From an uncultured Flavobacteriales bacterium (GTDB lineage: Bacteria > Bacteroidota > Bacteroidia > CAIKAF01), in contig CALEWF010000192.1 of NCBI GenBank assembly GCA_937925455.1, forward strand, positions 1-14,841: a DNA stretch of 14,841 bases. The letters are read 5' to 3'. Shown here piece by piece: positions 6,413-14,804 of the stretch; position 1 is the first letter of the stretch, and the number at the start of each line of letters is the position of its first letter. Under the pieces are notes generated by a model. The model did no database searches. It saw only the letters and a program-made list of their open reading frames with translations, and was not told where the DNA came from. The translations under genes were made by a program, and so were the position numbers.

Positions 6413-9400
6413 ATGAGCGAAGCACCCGCTGTAACGGTATATCAACCCAAAAATAAAATTCGTATTGTAACCGCAGCTTCGTTGTTTGATGGGCATGATG
6501 CGGCAATTAATATCATGCGACGGATAATTCAGTCCAGCGGAGCTGAAGTTATTCACCTTGGACATGACCGCAGTGTACAAGAAATTGTAAACTGCGCCAT
6601 TCAGGAAGATGCTAATGCCATAGCCGTTACCTCTTATCAAGGTGGGCACATGGAATTTTTTAAATACATGTATGACCTGCTGAAAGAACAAGGCTGTGGG
6701 CACATTCGAATTTTTGGAGGCGGTGGTGGTACAATACTTCCCGAAGAAATTGAAGAATTGCATGCTTATGGTATTACTCGTATCTATTCTCCGGATGATG
6801 GCAGAGCCATGGGATTGCAAGGAATGATAAACGACTTGCTGGAAAAATGCGACTATCCCACCGGAATTAATTTGAACGGAGAAATAAATCATATTCGAAA
6901 CAAAGACATCAAATCCATTGCTAAACTGATAAGCGCAGCTGAAAATCAATCTCCGGAATTTATTACTCAACAGCCGCTGATTGAACAATTAGCTAAACAA
7001 TCCAAAACCCCGGTATTAGGAATCACAGGTACCGGTGGTGCCGGTAAATCATCACTGGTAGATGAATTGGTGCGACGTTTTTTGATTGATTTTAAAGATA
7101 AAACCATTGCCATTGTATCGGTTGATCCATCAAAACGAAAAACCGGCGGGGCTTTGCTGGGGGATCGAATCCGGATGAATTCAATCAACAATCCCCGTGT
7201 GTATATGCGTTCGCTGGCTACACGCCAAAGCAACCTCGCTTTATCTAAATATGTAAAAGAAGCTGTTGATATTCTAAAGGCCGCAAACTACGATTTAATC
7301 ATTTTAGAAACATCAGGTATTGGGCAGAGTGATACAGAAATTACTGACCATAGCGATGTAAGCCTTTATGTAATGACACCGGAATACGGCGCTGCGACGC
7401 AATTGGAAAAAATTGATATGTTGGATTTTGCCGACATTATTGCCCTGAACAAATTCGATAAACGCGGTGCAATGGATGCCTTGCGTGACGTAAGAAAGCA
7501 ATACAAACGCAATCATCAATTATGGGATGTAGATGATGAACAACTACCGGTGTTTGGCACCATCGCTTCGCAATTTAATGACCCTGGAATGAATCGCTTG
7601 TACAAAGCGGTGATGGACACCATAGTAGCTAAAACCGGAAATGAAAATCTCACCTCGCATTTTCAGGTAACGGATGAAATGTCGGAAAAAATATACATCA
7701 TTCCGCCGCAACGCACCCGTTATCTATCTGAGATTAGCGACACCATCAGAAAATACAACGAATGGGTAGATAAACAAGCAGCTATTGCCCAAAAACTTTA
7801 CAGCATTCATACAGCCAAACAAGCACTGGAAGGCAAGGTAGAAAATAAGGTAACAGAAGCATTGGAAAAAGAAATTGAAAGCCTGAAGCTGAGTTTGGAT
7901 GGGCATAACTGGAAACTGATAGAAACCTGGCCACAACGTTTACAGGAATACAAAAATGAATATTACGTTTTTAAAGTACGCGATAAAGAGATTAAGGTAA
8001 AAACCTATCACGAATCGCTGGCACATACCAAAATTCCCAAAGTGGCATCACCACGTTATACCGCCTGGGGAGATATTTTGAAATGGAATCTGCAAGAAAA
8101 CTTTCCGGGATTTTTTCCCTACACAGCCGGTGTATTTCCATTTAAGCGTGAAAATGAAGACCCTACCCGAATGTTTGCCGGCGAAGGCGGACCTGAGCGA
8201 ACCAACCGCCGTTTTCATTATGTATCGTTAGGTATGCCGGCGAAACGCCTTTCAACAGCATTTGATTCTGTAACACTGTATGGGCACGACCCAGCTACAC
8301 GGCCTGACATTTACGGAAAAATTGGAAATTCAGGAGTTTCGATTTGCTGCTTAGATGATGCTAAAAAACTATATTCCGGATTTAATTTGGCAGCCCCAAA
8401 TACATCGGTGTCAATGACCATCAATGGACCGGCCCCTACCATTTGTGCATTTTTTATGAATGCTGCCATTGACCAGCAATGTGAATTATACATACGCCAA
8501 CAGGGGCTGGAAAATGAGGTTAGAAATAAAATCAAAGAAATTTATGCAGCCAAAGGAGCTATCCCTCCCACCTATCAAGGGAATTTACCTGAAGGAAACG
8601 ACGGTTTAGGGTTGATGCTTTTAGGTATTACCGGAGACCACGTTTTACCCTTGGATGTGTACGAACGTATTAAAGCTGATACATTAAAAGTAGTACGAGG
8701 AACCGTACAAGCAGATATACTAAAAGAAGACCAGGCCCAAAACACATGTATATTCTCTACCGAATTTTCGCTCCGCGTAATGGGCGATATGCAACAATAC
8801 TTTATTGATAAAGGCATACGAAATTTTTATTCTGTATCTATTTCAGGATATCATATTGCTGAAGCCGGAGCCAATCCTATAACACAACTTGCGTTTACGC
8901 TGGCTAACGGATTTACCTATGTAGAATACTATCGTTCGAGAGGAATGGATATTAATGCATTTGCACCTAATCTTTCGTTCTTCTTTTCAAACGGTATAGA
9001 CCCTGAATACGCCGTGATAGGACGAGTAGCCAGAAGAATTTGGGCAAAAGCCATGAAATATTTATATGGCGCCAACGAGCGTTCGCAAATGCTGAAATAC
9101 CACATTCAAACCTCCGGCCGATCCCTGCATGCCCAAGAGATTGACTTCAACGATATTCGTACTACCTTACAGGCTTTGTATGCAATATATGATAACTGCC
9201 AATCATTACATACCAATGCGTATGATGAAGCCATTACCACTCCAACGGAAGAATCGGTACGGCGTGCCATGGCTATTCAGCTTATCATCAATAAGGAATT
9301 AGGATTAGCCAAAAATGAAAATCCATTGCAAGGTTCTTTTATTATTGAAGAGTTAACAGATTTAGTAGAAGAAGCCGTGATGATAGAATTTGACCGACTT

Positions 9401-9796
9401 ACAGAACGTGGCGGGGTTTTAGGTGCCATGGAAACCATGTATCAACGCGGAAAAATTCAGGAAGAAAGTTTATATTACGAAACTCTGAAACATACAGGCG
9501 AATATCCAATTATTGGTGTAAACACTTTTCTTTCGTCGAAAGGATCGCCCACTGTTATTCCGCAAGAAGTAATTAGAAGCACCAAAGAAGAAAAAGATTA
9601 CCAAATAGAAATGCTTAAAAATCTGCATAAATTTCATGCGGATAAAGCGCCAACTATGCTTCGTGAATTACAGGTAACGGCCATTCAAAACAAAAACATT
9701 TTCGAAAAGCTGATGGAAGTTTCAAAATACTGCTCATTAGGTCAAATTACACAAGCATTATTTGATGTAGGCGGTCAATATCGCAGAAATATGTAA
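6413..9796 (+). CDS. icmF: Fused isobutyryl-CoA mutase with G-protein chaperone (IcmF)
   Basis: This 1127-residue adenosylcobalamin-dependent mutase carries its own MeaB-like GTPase. The N-terminal B12-binding domain (about 17-145) has DGHDAAIN at 26-33, with H28 the likely cobalt ligand. The GTPase follows: P-loop GTGGAGKS (206-213), the DPSKRKTGGALLGDR switch region, ETSGIGQSD (299-307) and NKFD (346-349). The mutase barrel fills about 540-1127, with catalytic histidine H814 in SGYHIAEAGA. Two residues that set substrate choice can be aligned by motif: Phe575 in GVFPF where methylmalonyl-CoA mutase has Tyr, and Gln776 in DQAQNT where it has Arg. This favours isobutyryl-/butyryl-CoA over methylmalonyl-CoA. 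About 60 residues (roughly 695-755) between AIDQQ and RGTVQAD are extra compared with stand-alone mutases. The start is ATG 6413, because the alternative at 6338 precedes the promoter. Confidence 0.95.
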   Translation: MSEAPAVTVYQPKNKIRIVTAASLFDGHDAAINIMRRIIQSSGAEVIHLGHDRSVQEIVNCAIQEDANAIAVTSYQGGHMEFFKYMYDLLKEQGCGHIRIFGGGGGTILPEEIEELHAYGITRIYSPDDGRAMGLQGMINDLLEKCDYPTGINLNGEINHIRNKDIKSIAKLISAAENQSPEFITQQPLIEQLAKQSKTPVLGITGTGGAGKSSLVDELVRRFLIDFKDKTIAIVSVDPSKRKTGGALLGDRIRMNSINNPRVYMRSLATRQSNLALSKYVKEAVDILKAANYDLIILETSGIGQSDTEITDHSDVSLYVMTPEYGAATQLEKIDMLDFADIIALNKFDKRGAMDALRDVRKQYKRNHQLWDVDDEQLPVFGTIASQFNDPGMNRLYKAVMDTIVAKTGNENLTSHFQVTDEMSEKIYIIPPQRTRYLSEISDTIRKYNEWVDKQAAIAQKLYSIHTAKQALEGKVENKVTEALEKEIESLKLSLDGHNWKLIETWPQRLQEYKNEYYVFKVRDKEIKVKTYHESLAHTKIPKVASPRYTAWGDILKWNLQENFPGFFPYTAGVFPFKRENEDPTRMFAGEGGPERTNRRFHYVSLGMPAKRLSTAFDSVTLYGHDPATRPDIYGKIGNSGVSICCLDDAKKLYSGFNLAAPNTSVSMTINGPAPTICAFFMNAAIDQQCELYIRQQGLENEVRNKIKEIYAAKGAIPPTYQGNLPEGNDGLGLMLLGITGDHVLPLDVYERIKADTLKVVRGTVQADILKEDQAQNTCIFSTEFSLRVMGDMQQYFIDKGIRNFYSVSISGYHIAEAGANPITQLAFTLANGFTYVEYYRSRGMDINAFAPNLSFFFSNGIDPEYAVIGRVARRIWAKAMKYLYGANERSQMLKYHIQTSGRSLHAQEIDFNDIRTTLQALYAIYDNCQSLHTNAYDEAITTPTEESVRRAMAIQLIINKELGLAKNENPLQGSFIIEELTDLVEEAVMIEFDRLTERGGVLGAMETMYQRGKIQEESLYYETLKHTGEYPIIGVNTFLSSKGSPTVIPQEVIRSTKEEKDYQIEMLKNLHKFHADKAPTMLRELQVTAIQNKNIFEKLMEVSKYCSLGQITQALFDVGGQYRRNM

Positions 9797-9816
9797 CCTT
9801 CTCATTGGTTTGATAC

Positions 9817-11988
9817 ATGCTTTCAATGACTAATAAATATACACATAATCATCGTTACAAAGTGATTTTTTGTTTACTTGTACTGTTTTCATTCCCTGCA
9901 ATATCACAAATACATATTTCTTTTTTTAATACCGGGTCATTGATGGATACTTCCATTACCCGATTATCCATTGAAGATACGAAGCATTTATTAGAAAATG
10001 CTTGTGACTGCAAGGTGGATTTCAATAACCCACAAGCAAACGTTCAAATCTATTTACCGGTAATTCATCCGGACTCAGCCTTTGTTCCTACCCGATTTGA
10101 AAAAACAGCCTCTTATCCTTACAAACATTATCCAAAACATGACTATCAATGGGTACAAATCAAATCGAATGACTCAATTTACTATCTCCACTTGATGGCT
10201 ACAACGCCTCAGGGTGTTAGTTTTGGTTTGTATGGTTTATTGCAAGAAAAATTGGGATTTCAATTTTATCATCCTCGAAATACCATAATACCTGAATTAA
10301 AATCCTGGCCACTTAAAAACGAGTTTCAGTTTGCCGGCTACCCCTTGTTTGATAAAAAAGGTTTTCACCTACATACCCAACATCCCATTGAACTGACGGA
10401 ATATTTATTAGACCCAACCATTTCTGAAGGGTTTGATGCTGTAAAAGAATACATAGATTGGTTAGTACGCAATGGGCAAAATTATTTTGAGTTTTGTTTG
10501 TTAAATAGTATTGATAAAAAACGTTGGATTGAACATGCAAAAAAAATTACTAACTACTGTCATCAGCGGGGCATCTTAGCTTCAGTTGATGTTTCGTTGC
10601 ACATGATTCAACAAAAAAATTTTCAACTTTATACATCCTCCATTGGCAAAAAAAAGCAAATCAGAAAAAATCTGGCGTGGCTAAGTCAAGCTGATTGGGA
10701 CTTTATGCACATGGAATTTACAACGGCCGAATTTTTTGGCGGCAATCGAAAAAAAAGAGAGAAACTTCGCTTTTTTATTTTGGATTGGTTGAATAAACAT
10801 ACATCTACCAAACTGATGGGACGGCAGCACATTGTAAAACCTGAAAAAGAATACAAACGAAAAAAAGAGTATTCATACGATAGTCTAGAAATTCAGTTGG
10901 ATAAACATCGAGGGGTGATGGCACATACGGTTATGTTTTACGATATGACCGAACCGCATGCCCCAGTATATGAAAATGAAAATCAACGGCATATGTTTGA
11001 TTTCATGCTTAAACAACATCAGCAGCGAGAAACTTGGTACTATCCAGAAAGTGCTTATTGGGTAACGTTTGATAATTCCATTCCCATGACGCTACTCCCC
11101 TATCTCAACGCTCGATTAAACGATATAGATACTTGTGTGGCCTATCACATTCCCGGGCATATTACGTTTAGTTCAGGCTGGGAATGGGGCTATTGGCTGT
11201 TTGATTGGAGCATTGCCCGCTGGAGCTGGCAATATACCCACAATCAAGAAACAGAAAAACGTACGGCAGCCATGTATGTAAAACCTTTGCTGAATGACAG
11301 CATGCAAGTGTTTTTTCAACAAGCTCTCCAAACCCAACAAGAATTTTTAAAAAATCAAAACCTGATACAATGGCTTACCGCCATGACGGTGATAGATGAA
11401 ATACCTTTTAAAAAATTTTCGCTTCAATTTCAACCACGTCCCACCCTTTCATACAAATACATTAGGCGGCGTGCCACATTGAATGAAATTAATCAAATTC
11501 AATCTACTGCATTGCCCCAATTAAAAGTATTTGCAGATACTACACGTTATTTCATTACACGCTTCGCAAATCAATTAAACGATAAACATCAACACAAGGA
11601 AATTGCCCAAGAATTATACGATGGTATTTATATTACCGGATTACGGTCATTGCACCGCTATAATGTATTGAAATATTTAACTGATTATAGAAAAAATAAA
11701 CTTTTAAAACACAAAGAAAAAACGCTACATACTTTGCTAGAACAAGCCAAGCAAGTTCGGATGCAAGCCCTACAATTGGTAAAAAACAGAGAAGCGAACT
11801 ATCGTTATCCATACAAATTACTTGCTACCCGATTTAAAGATCACACCGCCTATCATTTTGGTTATTTATACACAGTAAGTAATTTGCATTTTTGGAATCG
11901 AGAAGAGCAACAAGCAAAAAAAAATCGATATGGACCTTTGTTTATGAATATATTTAATATTGCCCGTATCATGGGATTTATAAAATAA
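9817..11988 (+). CDS. Secreted protein with GH20b/GH67N-like N-terminal domain; putative glycosidase
   Basis: I do not recognise this 723-residue protein with certainty. It starts with basic residues and a signal peptide (core IFCLLVLFSFPAIS at 17-30); ATG 9826 is an equally possible start. Residues 32 to about 155 look like the alpha/beta domain found before the catalytic barrel in GH20 and GH67 enzymes, ending in TPQGVSFGLYGLLQEKLGFQFYHP-like sequence (130-153), the 'G..Y.LLE.LG.R.Y.P' pattern. Residues about 170-480 have alternating strands and helices, with acidic and aromatic clusters (MEFTTAEF 299-306, YPESAYW 409-415, SSGWEWGYW) suggesting a TIM barrel and sugar-binding surface. The last 240 residues appear helical and rich in Lys/Gln. 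It lies 20 bases after icmF and 6 bases before the sixA-like gene. A role in glycan degradation is inference, and no catalytic pair is assignable by eye. Confidence 0.85.
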   Translation: MLSMTNKYTHNHRYKVIFCLLVLFSFPAISQIHISFFNTGSLMDTSITRLSIEDTKHLLENACDCKVDFNNPQANVQIYLPVIHPDSAFVPTRFEKTASYPYKHYPKHDYQWVQIKSNDSIYYLHLMATTPQGVSFGLYGLLQEKLGFQFYHPRNTIIPELKSWPLKNEFQFAGYPLFDKKGFHLHTQHPIELTEYLLDPTISEGFDAVKEYIDWLVRNGQNYFEFCLLNSIDKKRWIEHAKKITNYCHQRGILASVDVSLHMIQQKNFQLYTSSIGKKKQIRKNLAWLSQADWDFMHMEFTTAEFFGGNRKKREKLRFFILDWLNKHTSTKLMGRQHIVKPEKEYKRKKEYSYDSLEIQLDKHRGVMAHTVMFYDMTEPHAPVYENENQRHMFDFMLKQHQQRETWYYPESAYWVTFDNSIPMTLLPYLNARLNDIDTCVAYHIPGHITFSSGWEWGYWLFDWSIARWSWQYTHNQETEKRTAAMYVKPLLNDSMQVFFQQALQTQQEFLKNQNLIQWLTAMTVIDEIPFKKFSLQFQPRPTLSYKYIRRRATLNEINQIQSTALPQLKVFADTTRYFITRFANQLNDKHQHKEIAQELYDGIYITGLRSLHRYNVLKYLTDYRKNKLLKHKEKTLHTLLEQAKQVRMQALQLVKNREANYRYPYKLLATRFKDHTAYHFGYLYTVSNLHFWNREEQQAKKNRYGPLFMNIFNIARIMGFIK

Positions 11989-11994
11989 AAAAAT

Positions 11995-12489
11995 ATGAAA
12001 ACACTGCTTGCTATACGTCATGCCAAGTCAGACTGGGCTGCCCCTTTTGAAAAAGACTTTGACCGCCCGTTGAACGAACGAGGAAAAACGGATGCCCCCA
12101 AAATGGCAAAGCGTATAGCCGATAAAAAATGCATTCCTGATTTGATTATCTCATCTACTGCCAATCGGGCACTCACCACCGCCCGATTGATGGCTAACGA
12201 ATGGAAATTACCAACTAACAAACTAATTGAAGAACCTGAATTATACCACGCCTCGCCAAATACCATATTAAAATGTTTAAAGCGGTATATTACTGACAAC
12301 GCAAATTGTGTTGCTTTCTATTGCCATAATCCGGGTATTACCGAGTTTGTCAATGAATTCAGCAATTTACGAATTGATAATGTACCTACCTGCGGTGTAT
12401 GTGCCATTCAATGGGATTCGTGGAGTGATTTTGGAAAAGTAGAAGGAAAAATTTTATTTTTTGATTATCCTAAAAACATTTTACACTGA
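11995..12489 (+). CDS. sixA: SixA-type histidine phosphatase
   Basis: This 164-residue cytoplasmic protein belongs to the histidine phosphatase (phosphoglycerate mutase-like) superfamily, SixA branch. The catalytic RHAKSDW is at residues 8-14 with nucleophile H9, where SixA has RHG/RHA. R58 (NRALTTA) , E82 (EPELYHA) and H111 (YCHNPG) complete the phosphate pocket. DFDRPLNERGK (21-31) is typical of the group. In E. coli SixA removes phosphate from a histidine of phosphotransfer proteins; Bacteroidota homologues are usually annotated only as histidine phosphatase family proteins, so the substrate here is unknown. The gene is 6 bases after the secreted glycosidase-like gene, and its TGA stop overlaps the apparent CTG start of rsmA. 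Confidence 0.85.
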   Translation: MKTLLAIRHAKSDWAAPFEKDFDRPLNERGKTDAPKMAKRIADKKCIPDLIISSTANRALTTARLMANEWKLPTNKLIEEPELYHASPNTILKCLKRYITDNANCVAFYCHNPGITEFVNEFSNLRIDNVPTCGVCAIQWDSWSDFGKVEGKILFFDYPKNILH

Positions 12490-13265
12490 ACCGGTTTGTA
12501 CATAAGAAGCAGTTTGGGCAGCATTTTTTAAAAGACTTAAAAATTGCACAACGCATTGTTAATTCACTTGTAACCGTTTATCCTCAGGGCAAAGTACTTG
12601 AAATTGGACCGGGTTCTGGAGTGCTTACTCGGATTATTCAAACTAATCCATCCTGGGAATTATTTGTTAACGAGATAGACTATACCTTGTTTGATACATT
12701 AAAACAAGAATTTAACTTAGATGAACAACATTTTTTGGAAGGCGATTTTTTAAAGGTAAATCTTGCAAGCCGAATGGGAGATAGCTTTGCCATTATTGGT
12801 AATTTTCCCTATAACATTTCTACCCAAATTGTATTTCGTATTCTGGAAAATAGGCTGTATATACCATACTGCGTAGGCATGTTTCAAAAAGAAGTAGCGG
12901 AACGTATCGCTGCAACGCCAGGTTCTAAAACCTATGGAATCACCAGTGTATTAACGCAAGCATACTATACGGTTGAGTATTTATTTACAGTATCTGAACA
13001 TGTTTTTAGTCCACCTCCCAAAGTAAAATCAGGCGTTATACGCATGACCCGTAAAAATCAACAAAACTTGCCTGAAGAAAAATTATTTTTCAAAGTAGTG
13101 AAAGCTGCCTTTAACAAACGGCGTAAGACTTTGAAAAATGCTCTCAAAAGCCTATCTTTGCCAGCCGGTTGGGAACAACTTCCTTGGCTGGATCAGCGGG
13201 CAGAACAATTATCGCTGGAACAGTTTATAGAGCTAACCCAACGGATTGAAAAATTACATACATAA
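12486..13265 (+). CDS. rsmA: 16S rRNA dimethyladenosine transferase RsmA, apparent CTG start
   Basis: RsmA (KsgA) dimethylates two adjacent adenosines near the 3' end of 16S rRNA, using S-adenosylmethionine, late in small-subunit assembly. Read from CTG 12486 the protein is 259 residues, the normal length. It opens with FVHKKQFGQHFLKD (4-17), the conserved family N-terminus. SAM motif I is LEIGPGSGVLT at 38-48, and the catalytic motif IV is NFPYNIS at 106-112 (more often NLPY). The C-terminal domain contains VFSPPPKVKSGVIRM and AFNKRRKTLKNAL. In this frame TAA lies at 12471 and no ATG, GTG or TTG occurs before the conserved block; the first GTG (12621) falls inside motif I. CTG 12486 overlaps the upstream stop as CTGA, imitating the common ATGA coupling. 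Either CTG is used or the sequence has a base error. Confidence 0.92.
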   Translation: MNRFVHKKQFGQHFLKDLKIAQRIVNSLVTVYPQGKVLEIGPGSGVLTRIIQTNPSWELFVNEIDYTLFDTLKQEFNLDEQHFLEGDFLKVNLASRMGDSFAIIGNFPYNISTQIVFRILENRLYIPYCVGMFQKEVAERIAATPGSKTYGITSVLTQAYYTVEYLFTVSEHVFSPPPKVKSGVIRMTRKNQQNLPEEKLFFKVVKAAFNKRRKTLKNALKSLSLPAGWEQLPWLDQRAEQLSLEQFIELTQRIEKLHT

Positions 13266-13285
13266 ATGGATATTCCTTTATCAAC

Positions 13286-14644
13286 GTGCAAATCGAAATT
13301 ACCCGTGAATTTATTGAGCGGCTTGAGGATTTGATAGCAAGCCGTAATGAAGCTCAAATTCTTGAGTTAATTGGAGATTTGCATCCGGTAGATATTGCAG
13401 AAATTTTTGGAGAAATTTCTCCTATTGATGCTAAATATCTTTACACCCTGATAGATGAAGAAAAGGCCGCAGAGGTAGTTGCCTTTTTGGATGAAGATGT
13501 AAGAGAAAAGTTTCTTGAACAACTTACTTCTAAAGAAATTGCTGAAACCTTTGTTGAAAATCTGGATTCTGACGATGCCGCTGATATCCTCAGCGAACTT
13601 TCTGAAGAACGCCAGCGCGAAGTACTTTCTGAAATTGATGATATTGAAGTAGCCAGCGATATCGTTGACCTGCTTAAGTACGACGAAAACACCGCAGGAG
13701 GCTTGATGGCCAAAGAGCTAGTAAAAGTTAATGTAAACTGGAGCCGACAGCGGGTCGTAGAAGAAATCAGAAAGCAAGCCGAAGAAATTGAAAATGTTTA
13801 TACTGTTTACGTAGTTGACGATGATGACAAACTATTAGGCATTCTACCCTTAAAAAAATTATTGATAGAACCGGAAAGCATTCCTATTTCCGATATGTAT
13901 ATCGACAAAATACAGGTAGCTTATGTACACATGCCGGCTGAAGAAGTAGCCAATATTATGAAGAAATATGATTTGGTTGTACTGCCGGTTGTTGATGAAT
14001 TGGGTAGATTGGTGGGACGTATAACCATTGATGATGTGGTGGATGTTATCCAGGAAGAAGCGGATAAAGACTATCAGTTGATGAGTGGATTGAGCGGAAG
14101 CCTTGAATCAGATGACAACATCTGGACGCTCACCCGTGGTCGCATGCCCTGGCTATTGGTTGGTTTGATTGGCGGAATTGTAGGTAGCCGCGTTATCAGC
14201 ACTTACGAAGAACAAATACAAGTGCATCCCGAAATGGCATACTTCATTCCATTGATTGCAGCCATGGGAGGTAATGCCGGCGTACAATCCAGTGCCATCA
14301 TCGTGCAGGGCTTAGCCAATAACACCCTTCGTAAAGGTGATGCCTGGTATAAATTCTTCAAAGAATTATCTGTGGGTTTACTAAATGGATTAGTATGTGC
14401 AGCGGTGATTTTGAGTTACAATCTGATTTTTGGAAATTCGATCCAATTAGCCGTTACCGTTGGTACTGCCATGATTACTGTAATTGTTGTAGCTTCCATA
14501 CTTGGCACATTCATCCCACTTACCTTACATCGCTTTCATATTGACCCGGCTTTAGCCACAGGTCCATTTATTACAACTATGAACGACATAACCGGTATGT
14601 TTATTTACTTTCTTATCGGTAGGCTTATGTATGGTGCATTGTAG
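13286..14644 (+). CDS. mgtE: Magnesium transporter MgtE
   Basis: A complete 452-residue MgtE, a homodimeric Mg2+ channel/transporter of the inner membrane. The cytosolic N domain (about 10-130) is rich in Glu/Asp and has HPVDIAEIFGEI. Two CBS domains follow (about 135-255), containing VYVVDDDDKLLGILPLKKL and VLPVVDELGRLVGRITIDDVVDVI. Bound Mg2+ at the N-CBS interface closes the pore in known homologues. The membrane domain (about 289-452) has roughly five helices, with AAMGGNAGVQSSA (325-337) and TTMNDITGMF, whose D434 fits the conserved pore aspartate. I chose GTG 13286: no ATG is in frame upstream and later methionines cut the N domain. An ATG at 13266, immediately after the rsmA stop, is out of frame. 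rsmA next to mgtE is, as I recall, a common pairing in Bacteroidota. No magnesium riboswitch is visible upstream. Confidence 0.95.
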   Translation: MQIEITREFIERLEDLIASRNEAQILELIGDLHPVDIAEIFGEISPIDAKYLYTLIDEEKAAEVVAFLDEDVREKFLEQLTSKEIAETFVENLDSDDAADILSELSEERQREVLSEIDDIEVASDIVDLLKYDENTAGGLMAKELVKVNVNWSRQRVVEEIRKQAEEIENVYTVYVVDDDDKLLGILPLKKLLIEPESIPISDMYIDKIQVAYVHMPAEEVANIMKKYDLVVLPVVDELGRLVGRITIDDVVDVIQEEADKDYQLMSGLSGSLESDDNIWTLTRGRMPWLLVGLIGGIVGSRVISTYEEQIQVHPEMAYFIPLIAAMGGNAGVQSSAIIVQGLANNTLRKGDAWYKFFKELSVGLLNGLVCAAVILSYNLIFGNSIQLAVTVGTAMITVIVVASILGTFIPLTLHRFHIDPALATGPFITTMNDITGMFIYFLIGRLMYGAL

Positions 14645-14804
14645 AACAAAATTCTTTAATGTATATGATATGATTTTTATACACATCTTTAGTCTTTTAA
14701 AAATAAAACATGAATATTTTTTTATCTTTAATCACTATTGTCCTACTAAAATTATTTTTCCTGCTATAAAGTGTATAACTAATTGATATTCAAGTTTAAA
14801 TTTT
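14645..14804. other. AT-rich non-coding stretch after mgtE
   Basis: About 160 bases, strongly AT-rich, with no convincing reading frame, tRNA or stable hairpin. T-runs occur (for example near 14717-14725), but I find no clear stem in front of them, so no terminator for the mgtE operon can be placed with confidence. Confidence 0.5.

Noticed and set aside
6404..6988. 194-codon minus-strand frame antisense to icmF
   Set aside because: It is a shadow of the strongly conserved B12-binding and linker coding region, with no recognisable protein features.
6413..14644. The five plus-strand genes as one new functional system
   Set aside because: Tight spacing supports co-transcription, but the roles (acyl-CoA mutase, secreted glycosidase-like protein, phosphatase, rRNA methylase, Mg transporter) do not form a recognisable pathway.
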